A DNA stretch of 42,174 nt from DAOOPX01 sp964653045 (lineage in GTDB: Bacteria; Patescibacteriota; Microgenomatia; UBA1400; PJMF01), in contig CAZZBW010000008.1 in the NCBI GenBank assembly GCA_964653045.1, positions 1-42,174 of the forward strand. The letters run 5' to 3'. Under the pieces are notes generated by a model. The model was not told where the DNA came from, did not search any database, and saw only the letters and a program-made list of their open reading frames with translations. Below, one piece after another: positions 1 to 5,921 of this stretch; the first letter of the stretch is position 1, and each line of letters starts with the position of its first letter. The translations under genes were made by a program, and so were the position numbers.

Positions 1-62
1 GACTCGAACCTCTGACCTCTTCGATGTCAACGAAGCGCTCTAACCAACTGAGCTACGAGTTC
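1..62 (-). tRNA. tRNA-Val(GAC), 3' end cut by window edge
   Basis: Read on the minus strand, this has an acceptor 5' strand, a D arm containing GTTGGTTAGAGC, an anticodon stem CTTCG/CGAAG around the 7-nt loop TTGACAT (anticodon GAC, valine), a variable loop AGGTC and the start of the T arm with TTCGAGT. The rest of the T stem, the acceptor 3' strand and any CCA lie outside the window. The 5' end is placed at 62 from the 7-nt acceptor strand before TA-GCTC. Confidence 0.88.
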
Positions 63-85
63 ATTAATACTACTAACTTAATTTT

Positions 86-128
86 AACCTCTGACCTTCC
101 CGCTAAGCGGGACGCTCTAACCAACCAA
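86..128 (-). other. tRNA-Val-derived remnant with swapped anticodon arm
   Basis: Plus-strand bases 86-97 are identical to bases 7-18 of the neighbouring tRNA-Val, and 113-125 are identical to 36-48. Between them the 17-nt anticodon arm of tRNA-Val is replaced by the 15-nt hairpin TCCCGCTAAGCGGGA (98-112), a 5-bp stem with a 5-nt loop. No acceptor stem, complete D arm or T loop remains, so it is not a working tRNA. The same hairpin occupies the same place in a tRNA-Ala-derived remnant at 39762-39776. Confidence 0.75.
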
Positions 129-205
129 ATTAGCAAGTACATTTCAAGATTGTTTGGCGCAGCGATTATATCAACTCAACTCCCTCTACACAACCCAACT
201 TGTAA

Positions 206-214
206 TGATATAAT
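206..214 (+). promoter_or_regulatory. extended -10 promoter for infC operon
   Basis: TGATATAAT is a TGn extended -10 with a perfect TATAAT (209-214). No convincing -35 is visible. It leaves a leader of roughly 25-30 nt before the GTG of infC, containing AGGAAA near 229-234. Confidence 0.5.
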
Positions 215-245
215 TCGTGATCTATCGTAGGAAATAAAATATATA

Positions 246-794
246 GTGAAAAAATTTAGTAAAGGCAAATCGGGCAAGGGTCCTCAAATTTGGATCACTG
301 CCAACGGTCGAATTAGACAACCCCAGGTAAGAGTGATTGATGACGAAAACTCGATGCTGGGCTTAATGAGCACTGCCGAAGCCATTCGTTTGGCTTACAG
401 CAAGGAAATGGATCTGATCTTGATCAACGAACAGCAATCGCCACCGATTGCCAAGATTATGGAGCTCAACAAGTATAAGTATCAGTTACAACAGAAAGAA
501 TCAGCGAGTAGAAAAAAATCAAAAGCTCAAAGCATCAAGGAACTGCGCCTGACCCCGTTCATGAGCGATGGGGACTTTCAGGCTCGGGTCAAAAGAATTG
601 AAGAGTTTTTGAAAAAGGGTAATAAAGTCAGATTGACTCTTCAGTTTAAAGGTAGACAAATTACCAAAAAAGAATTTGGCGAGAGCATGATTGCTCGAGC
701 CATCACTGCAGTCGAAGAGCTCGGTGCAGTAGAAATTGAACCTAAAATGATCGGCAGAAAATTAATGGCACAACTGATGCCCAAAAAGAAGTAG
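246..794 (+). CDS. infC: translation initiation factor IF-3
   Basis: IF-3 binds the 30S subunit, prevents premature 50S joining and checks the initiator tRNA and start codon. The 182-residue protein has the two-domain IF-3 plan: an N-terminal domain (about 15-90, with VRVIDDENSMLG and the alpha-helical linker rich in Lys/Gln) and a C-terminal domain (about 95-180, with KELRLTPFMSDGDFQ and QFKGRQ). The start is GTG at 246, behind AGGAAA. It leads the classic infC-rpmI-rplT operon, with 9 nt to rpmI. A non-AUG start is a known feature of IF-3 genes in other bacteria, where it supports autoregulation; whether that applies here is inference. Confidence 0.95.
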   Translation: MKKFSKGKSGKGPQIWITANGRIRQPQVRVIDDENSMLGLMSTAEAIRLAYSKEMDLILINEQQSPPIAKIMELNKYKYQLQQKESASRKKSKAQSIKELRLTPFMSDGDFQARVKRIEEFLKKGNKVRLTLQFKGRQITKKEFGESMIARAITAVEELGAVEIEPKMIGRKLMAQLMPKKK

Positions 795-803
795 GAGACC
801 AAC

Positions 804-1007
804 ATGACAAAAAATAAACAAAAAACCCGCAAGGGTGCGGCCAAACGTTTCAAAATCACCGCCACCGGCAAAGTAATGCGCAGATCACAAAACATGCGCC
901 ATATCCGCCGCAACAAGAGTAAAAAGGCCATTAGAGCTTACCGCGTGCCAGTTGAGGTCACAGGCAAGCCAGCCAAAAAAATCAAGAAAATGTTAGGAAT
1001 AGCATAA
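804..1007 (+). CDS. rpmI: 50S ribosomal protein L35
   Basis: A small basic protein of 67 residues with the L35 pattern: KTRKGAAKRFKITATGKV near the N-terminus and a central SQNMRHIRRNKSKK segment. It is part of the large ribosomal subunit. The ATG at 804 follows a clear GTAGGAG Shine-Dalgarno sequence and lies 9 nt after infC. Second gene of the infC-rpmI-rplT operon, an order conserved across bacteria, which supports the call despite its small size. Confidence 0.95.
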   Translation: MTKNKQKTRKGAAKRFKITATGKVMRRSQNMRHIRRNKSKKAIRAYRVPVEVTGKPAKKIKKMLGIA

Positions 1008-1031
1008 TTTTCATAAAGTAAGGAAAATCAT

Positions 1032-1385
1032 ATGTCGAGAGTTAAAACCGGCGTCACCAGATCACGCAGACACAAAAAAGTCTTGGAATTGACCAAAGGC
1101 TTCCGCGGTGCCAACACCCGTTTGTATAAAAGAGCCAAAGAAGCCCTGCTTCATGCAGGTCAATACGCTTATATAGGGCGAAAATTGCGTAAACGCGATT
1201 TTCGCAAACTCTGGATCACCAGGATTTCTGCGGCCTTGCATGAGGCGGGATCGGTAGTAAATTATTCCCGATTTATCAATGCCCTCAAGAAAAGCAAAAT
1301 CGTGCTTGATCGCAAGACTTTGTCTGAAATTGCCATCCGTGACTTTGATACATTTAAAGCGATTGTCAAAAAGGCGGTAGGCTAA
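1032..1385 (+). CDS. rplT: 50S ribosomal protein L20
   Basis: A 117-residue protein with the long basic N-terminal helix of L20 (VKTGVTRSRRHKKVLELTKG, residues 4-23) and the conserved RDFRKLWITRISAALHEAG segment (about 56-74). L20 is an early 23S rRNA binder in 50S assembly and, in several bacteria, a translational repressor of its own operon. The ATG at 1032 follows AAGGAAA. It is the last gene before the strong terminator at 1407-1467. The length is typical for the family. Confidence 0.95.
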   Translation: MSRVKTGVTRSRRHKKVLELTKGFRGANTRLYKRAKEALLHAGQYAYIGRKLRKRDFRKLWITRISAALHEAGSVVNYSRFINALKKSKIVLDRKTLSEIAIRDFDTFKAIVKKAVG

Positions 1386-1406
1386 AATAATAAACCAAAA
1401 AAATTT

Positions 1407-1467
1407 AACCCCCTACGAAACCCCGCCGAAGTCATCAACGAAGGCGGGGCGAAGTAGGGGGTTTTTT
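1407..1467 (+). terminator. rho-independent terminator after rplT
   Basis: Nested hairpin: outer arms AACCCCCTAC and GTAGGGGGTT enclose an inner CCCCGCC/GGCGGGG stem, followed directly by a T run. It closes the infC-rpmI-rplT transcript 22 nt after the rplT stop. Confidence 0.9.
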
Positions 1468-1468
1468 C

Positions 1469-1477
1469 TGCTAAAAT
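1469..1477 (+). promoter_or_regulatory. extended -10 promoter for pheS
   Basis: TGCTAAAAT (TGn plus TAAAAT) lies directly behind the terminator T run. Only 13 nt separate it from the pheS ATG at 1491, so the predicted transcript has almost no leader. No Shine-Dalgarno sequence is visible. Confidence 0.5.
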
Positions 1478-1490
1478 AAAGTTTGCCAAC

Positions 1491-2600
1491 ATGAAAAACT
1501 TACCAACTTATCATCCTCTAATTGATCCTATCGCTCAAGAACTTAAGTCAGATCTAGAGAAAGGAATCAAACAGGACGAATTAACTCAAAAGTATTTGAC
1601 AAAAAAAGGTCTCTTTAATCATCTCGCCGACCAGATGAAACAACTTTCAATTGAAGAGCGAAAAACTTTCGGTCAAAAGCTCAACCAGTTTAAAAGTGAT
1701 TTGGAATCAGCTATCCAACAAAGCCAAAATTCTGAAGCCAAACAATCTCAGTCTCAGTTTGATTACACCATCCCGGGACAGCAACCAAATATAGCTCGAC
1801 TTCATCCTATTACTCAAGCAATTGAAGAAATTACCCAAATTTTTGCTCAACTTGGCTTCGTGCGTGTTCGCTATCCTGAAGTTGATTGGGATTACTATGT
1901 GTTTGAAAGTCTCAACATGCCACCCGAGCACCCCGCCCGTGACGAGTGGGAAACGTTCTTTATCGACACTCCAGATCGTTCCACCAACGTGGCTTACGAC
2001 GTCGATCAACCCCAACGCCGCCACCCCAGCCTGGTTGGTGGCGGCAAACAAGTCCTCACTACTCACACTTCCAATGGCCAAGTCCGAGAGATGGAAAGAG
2101 TAGGGGGTAAACCACCCATTAGAATGATCAACATTGCTCGCTGTTACCGGCGTCAGCAAGACGCCACTCATACCCAAATGTTTCACCAATTTGAAGGTCT
2201 AGTAGTTGATCGCGGAATCAACATCCAACACCTCAAAGGCACACTGGATTTCTTTGCGCAAAAGTTTTATGGTCCAGGAATAACCAGCCGGATTAGACCA
2301 TTTCACTTCCGCTTCACCGAACCATCATTCGAAGTAGATTTTTCTTGCCACATTTGCGCTGGCACTGGTCAAGTAAACGGAGATAAGTGCAAATTTTGTA
2401 AATCGGGCTGGCATGAAGTGGGTGGGGCAGGCATGGTGCATCCCAACGTACTCAAAGCCGGGGGAATTGATCCAGAGCAGTACACTGGTTTTGCCTTTGG
2501 CTGGGGAGTGGAACGCACTTACACTTTGAGACCAGGCTTGAGCATTGATGACATTCGTTTGCTTTACTCAAATGATTTAAGATTCTTGACTCAATTTTAA
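1491..2600 (+). CDS. pheS: phenylalanyl-tRNA synthetase alpha subunit
   Basis: Catalytic subunit of the PheS2-PheT2 enzyme that charges tRNA-Phe with phenylalanine. The 369-residue protein has an N-terminal coiled-coil tRNA-binding arm (about 1-85) and a class II core with motif 2 around IARCYRRQQDATHTQMFHQF and motif 3 GFAFGWGVERTY near the C-terminus. About residue 285 carries CHICAGTG and, nine residues later, CKFCKSGW: two CxxC pairs that look like a zinc knuckle inserted before motif 3. Such an insertion occurs in some bacterial PheS proteins but not in the E. coli type. pheT follows 15 nt downstream. Confidence 0.95.
   Translation: MKNLPTYHPLIDPIAQELKSDLEKGIKQDELTQKYLTKKGLFNHLADQMKQLSIEERKTFGQKLNQFKSDLESAIQQSQNSEAKQSQSQFDYTIPGQQPNIARLHPITQAIEEITQIFAQLGFVRVRYPEVDWDYYVFESLNMPPEHPARDEWETFFIDTPDRSTNVAYDVDQPQRRHPSLVGGGKQVLTTHTSNGQVREMERVGGKPPIRMINIARCYRRQQDATHTQMFHQFEGLVVDRGINIQHLKGTLDFFAQKFYGPGITSRIRPFHFRFTEPSFEVDFSCHICAGTGQVNGDKCKFCKSGWHEVGGAGMVHPNVLKAGGIDPEQYTGFAFGWGVERTYTLRPGLSIDDIRLLYSNDLRFLTQF
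2017..2045 (+). repeat. 9-bp perfect hairpin within pheS
   Basis: Arms GCCGCCACC and GGTGGCGGC around an 11-nt spacer, inside the coding sequence. It is a weaker member of the intragenic inverted-repeat set. Confidence 0.6.
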
Positions 2601-2615
2601 TAAAGAATAATTTAT

Positions 2616-4607
2616 ATGAACATCCTCATCCCTCACTCTTGGCTATTGGAGCATCTGCAAACTAATGCTTCTCCAGAGGAAATCCAAAAGTCTTTGTCGT
2701 TGTCTGGGCCTTCAGTCGAAAGTATTATTCATCAAGACGACGAAGCAATTTACGATATTGAAATCACCACTAATCGCGTTGATAGTTTTTCAGTGCGCGG
2801 CCTCGCGCGCGAGGCCGCGGTCATCCTCAACCAATTCAATTTTCCCAGTTCGCTAAAACAACTCCCTACAGCTCCAGGCAACTATCCCGTTAGCTCCCTG
2901 CCAGTCCCAAAAATTATCAACAACCCGCAGCTGTGCCGACGCGTCATCTGCGCCGTAATTGAGGGCGTACAAAGGACACCAACGCCTGATTGGATGAGTA
3001 AGCGACTCAAACAAATTGAGCTGAATGTTCACGATAGCGCCATCGATATCACCAATTACATTACCCATGATTTAGGCCATCCCTGTCATGCCTTTGACTA
3101 CGACAAATTAATGGCTACTGGGGGAGAGATTCGGATAGTAGAAGCCCAAAAGGGGGAAAAGTTTTCAACTCTTGATGGCGCAGAGTTCACCTCCGTCGGT
3201 GGCGAAGTAGTATTCAAAAATGCCCAGGGGTTGATTATCGATTTGCCCTCTATCAAAGGCACACTAAATACAGCAGTCGACGAAAACACTACCAATATTT
3301 TGTTACTCCTTGAATCCATCAGGCCAGATAAAGTCCGCTTTGCCAGCATGACTCATGCCATTCGTACCACTGCTGCCCAGATTCTAGAAAAAGGTGTTGA
3401 TCCAGCTCTGGCTGAAGTGGTAATTACTCAAGCACTCAGACTATATCAAGAGATCTGCCAACCCAAAGCGATTGGCCAAATCGCTGACGAGTTTCCTCAG
3501 GCAGTCCAACCAACTCAAATTAACTTCCCTTTGGCCAAAGCTACGCAATACCTGGGAGTGGCGATTGAGCCAACTCAAATCAAGCAAATTCTGACTCAGC
3601 TTGAGTGTCAGGTAGACACTCAAGCTGAAGATACTTTATTAGTCACTCCTCCTACTTTCCGCCCAGACTTAGAGACTCCCGTCGATTTGGTTGAAGAAAT
3701 TGCCCGAATCTATGGGTATCACCGGTTGCCGGCCACTATCATGGCCGGCCAACTGCCACTCAACGCTCCAGCTGATCAACATTTCGACCGAGAAAAAAGC
3801 CTTAAGTTGCTCATGGTTCACCTTGGCATTCAGGAACTTTATACATACTCGATGGTCAGTGCCGAGCTAGCCTCATCTTCACCATATCCGCTCGATCAGC
3901 ATCTCAAACTCCTCAATCCCTTGTCTGAAGACAAAGTCTATCTGAGACGCTCACTACTCCCATCATTAGGCGAAGCATTAGCCCAAAACCCAGATCATCC
4001 AGAGTTAGAATTCTTCGAAATTGCCCACGTTTATCATCCAAAAAAGGGTCAACTACCGGATCAGCAACTAGTTCTAGCTATTGCTTCAAGACAATCTTAC
4101 CGGCGTCTGCGTGGCATACTTGAAAGTATTTTTGCCTCTTTATTCGTAGATCGTTTCTCGTTTAAAGCTCTAGATAAATCAGGAGCAGAAATTGTCTTGA
4201 TTGGTCATGATGGGGGAGAGAAAAGCATTGGCTGGATCGGGCATGATCCAGCCAACGAAAGTATTGTGCAGAGCGAACTCCAGCTCGCTCCAATTTTTCA
4301 GGTAGCAAAAAAATACCCCATTTATCAACCGATCCCCAAAACTAGCCCTATTATTGAAGATCTAACTTTCCAAATTCCTCCAACAGTCCAGATTGGAGAG
4401 CTGATTGAGACAATTAAACAACATCACAGCTTAATTTCCAACGTGGCACTCAAAGATATTTATCAGCGCAACGTTACCCTAACGATTACATACTGGGATA
4501 AGCAGCATAATTTGAGCAATCTTGACGTTCGACCCATCCGTCTGAGCATCGTCAATCACGTTAAATCCAAACAATTGGGTGAGCTGATCGGCAAATTACC
4601 TGATTAA
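2616..4607 (+). CDS. pheT: phenylalanyl-tRNA synthetase beta subunit, short form
   Basis: Editing and tRNA-recognition partner of PheS. The protein has 663 residues against about 800 in E. coli. The N-terminus (NILIPHSWLLEHL) runs straight into DIEITTNRVDSFSVRGLARE, so the OB-fold tRNA-binding domain normally inserted there is missing. The B3/B4 editing domain follows (NYITHDLGHPCHAFDYDKL), then B5 (TPPTFRPDLETPVDLVEEIARIYG read in two parts), the catalytic-like core, and a divergent ferredoxin-fold anticodon-binding domain at the end (about 565-663). Three perfect inverted repeats lie inside the gene (2796, 3596, 4228). It is co-transcribed with pheS. Confidence 0.93.
   Translation: MNILIPHSWLLEHLQTNASPEEIQKSLSLSGPSVESIIHQDDEAIYDIEITTNRVDSFSVRGLAREAAVILNQFNFPSSLKQLPTAPGNYPVSSLPVPKIINNPQLCRRVICAVIEGVQRTPTPDWMSKRLKQIELNVHDSAIDITNYITHDLGHPCHAFDYDKLMATGGEIRIVEAQKGEKFSTLDGAEFTSVGGEVVFKNAQGLIIDLPSIKGTLNTAVDENTTNILLLLESIRPDKVRFASMTHAIRTTAAQILEKGVDPALAEVVITQALRLYQEICQPKAIGQIADEFPQAVQPTQINFPLAKATQYLGVAIEPTQIKQILTQLECQVDTQAEDTLLVTPPTFRPDLETPVDLVEEIARIYGYHRLPATIMAGQLPLNAPADQHFDREKSLKLLMVHLGIQELYTYSMVSAELASSSPYPLDQHLKLLNPLSEDKVYLRRSLLPSLGEALAQNPDHPELEFFEIAHVYHPKKGQLPDQQLVLAIASRQSYRRLRGILESIFASLFVDRFSFKALDKSGAEIVLIGHDGGEKSIGWIGHDPANESIVQSELQLAPIFQVAKKYPIYQPIPKTSPIIEDLTFQIPPTVQIGELIETIKQHHSLISNVALKDIYQRNVTLTITYWDKQHNLSNLDVRPIRLSIVNHVKSKQLGELIGKLPD
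2796..2819 (+). repeat. 24-bp perfect palindrome inside pheT
   Basis: A perfect 12+12 palindrome with no spacer, centred between 2807 and 2808, encoding the conserved RGLAREA segment. Every codon in it is GC-rich (CGC GGC CTC GCG CGC GAG GCC), unlike the AT-richer codons around it, so codon choice creates the symmetry. Confidence 0.9.
3596..3628 (+). repeat. 14-bp perfect hairpin inside pheT
   Basis: Arms TCAGCTTGAGTGTC (3596-3609) and GACACTCAAGCTGA (3615-3628) with the 5-nt loop AGGTA. Confidence 0.9.
4228..4255 (+). repeat. 11-bp perfect hairpin inside pheT
   Basis: Arms TTGGCTGGATC and GATCCAGCCAA with the 6-nt loop GGGCAT. Confidence 0.9.
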
Positions 4608-4633
4608 AAATCTTTTTCAATCCCGATGCTTGG

Positions 4634-5917
4634 ATGAAAAAAATGAGAAATTTTAGCTCGGCCACTTATCTAAATTTGTTTACGGTATTAATTGCCGGCT
4701 TGATCTTCATCCTGCCATCAAACTTATTTTATAAATTGTGGGAACAAACTGCATACAGCCAAGGTTTATTAATTGACTACCTTATCCCTAAAATTTATCT
4801 AAGCGATATCTTGATCCTGGCAGTTTTTGGCGTTTTCTGCGCCAAAAACTGCCAGGATTTGAAACAAAAGTTTACAATCCGAAAAATTCGTACCTGGTTA
4901 GTTCCCCTCGCTCTATTTTCACTCCTACTTATTCGTCAATTATTTACCCCTCATCCGATCATCGCTTATTGGACAGTTGGCAAACTCACTTTGTTTATCG
5001 TTTTAGCCTGGATAATTACTCACGTTCAAGCTCTCTTTGAACAAAAACACTGGGTGGTTATCAAGTACAGTTTGGTATTGACCATTGTTTTTCAAGCTCT
5101 CTTGGCAATTTTTCAATCTCATTATCAACAACCATTATTTGGCTACCTGTTTTTGGGTGAACCAAATATTGCTCAACCAGTAGGAATTGCTTACTCTGTC
5201 AACAATCTCGGTCAACAACGCGTATTACCTTATGGCACCACTGCCCACCCCAATGTCTTGGCTGGAATAGCCGTAATTTACTTCTGGATGTATTGGCAAA
5301 TCAAGAAAAAAACTTCTCAAGTTAAATATGAGTTAATACTTTCAAGCTTGCTTACTTGCGCCGTACTAATGATTCTCGCTCTGACACACTCTCTGACTGC
5401 ATGGTTTGGTTTGGCTTGGGTTCTTTTACTTCACTTTCGCAAAATCACTGATAAAGATTTTTTGTTCGCGATAATTTTTTCAATTTTGATAATTCCAGTT
5501 TTTATTTTTATTTTCGATCAACTCTCGCCAAGCATTGATTCGTTCAGTAGAAGAAACTGGCTGATAGCAGAAGCAGCCACCATGTTCTCTCGCAATCCAG
5601 TTTTTGGGGTAGGTATGACTCAATTCACTACCCAGCTTTCACCAATCGGGCAATCACTCAATGGTCCGGCTTTTATCCAACCTGCCCACCATATCTTCTG
5701 GCTCTGGTTGGCAGAAACCGGTATCCTTGGTGTTACCTTGATAATTTATTTATTCCGAAAATTATCCAGCACCAACCAACAACACATAAAATATATTTTC
5801 ACTTTGTTGGTTGGTTTTATTTCACTCGACCACTACTTGCTAACCCATCAAGCTGGATTACTACTACTCGTCTTGATCTTTTCATTAGCGAGAGCTCAAA
5901 TTCAACTGAAAAAATGA
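4634..5917 (+). CDS. O-antigen ligase/polymerase-like membrane protein
   Basis: A 427-residue polytopic protein with about ten hydrophobic helices. The segments RVLPYGTTAHPNVLAG (mid-protein), NPVFGVGMTQF and PAHHIFWLWLAETGILG (about 330-375) match the periplasmic loop pattern of the Wzy/WaaL family, which joins or polymerises glycans on lipid carriers at the outer face of the membrane. The real substrate cannot be read from sequence; in a CPR cell a surface polysaccharide or glycoprotein glycan is possible. It follows pheT by 26 nt and ends 4 nt before the stop of the convergent PBP gene. It contains the longest intragenic hairpin of the window (4814-4858). Confidence 0.75.
   Translation: MKKMRNFSSATYLNLFTVLIAGLIFILPSNLFYKLWEQTAYSQGLLIDYLIPKIYLSDILILAVFGVFCAKNCQDLKQKFTIRKIRTWLVPLALFSLLLIRQLFTPHPIIAYWTVGKLTLFIVLAWIITHVQALFEQKHWVVIKYSLVLTIVFQALLAIFQSHYQQPLFGYLFLGEPNIAQPVGIAYSVNNLGQQRVLPYGTTAHPNVLAGIAVIYFWMYWQIKKKTSQVKYELILSSLLTCAVLMILALTHSLTAWFGLAWVLLLHFRKITDKDFLFAIIFSILIIPVFIFIFDQLSPSIDSFSRRNWLIAEAATMFSRNPVFGVGMTQFTTQLSPIGQSLNGPAFIQPAHHIFWLWLAETGILGVTLIIYLFRKLSSTNQQHIKYIFTLLVGFISLDHYLLTHQAGLLLLVLIFSLARAQIQLKK
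4814..4858 (+). repeat. 19-bp perfect hairpin inside the ligase-like gene
   Basis: Arms ATCCTGGCAGTTTTTGGCG (4814-4832) and its exact reverse complement (4840-4858) with the 7-nt loop TTTTCTG. It is in frame within the codons for LAVFGVFCAKNCQD. This is the longest perfect inverted repeat seen in the window. Confidence 0.95.
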
Positions 5918-5921
5918 TAGT

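Noticed and set aside
86..128. A UAA-suppressor tRNA or recoded stop
   Set aside because: The loop can be read as GCTTAGC with TTA at the anticodon, but U33 is missing, the loop is 5 nt with the full stem, and the acceptor and D arms are lost. Genes in the window end normally in TAA, TAG and TGA.
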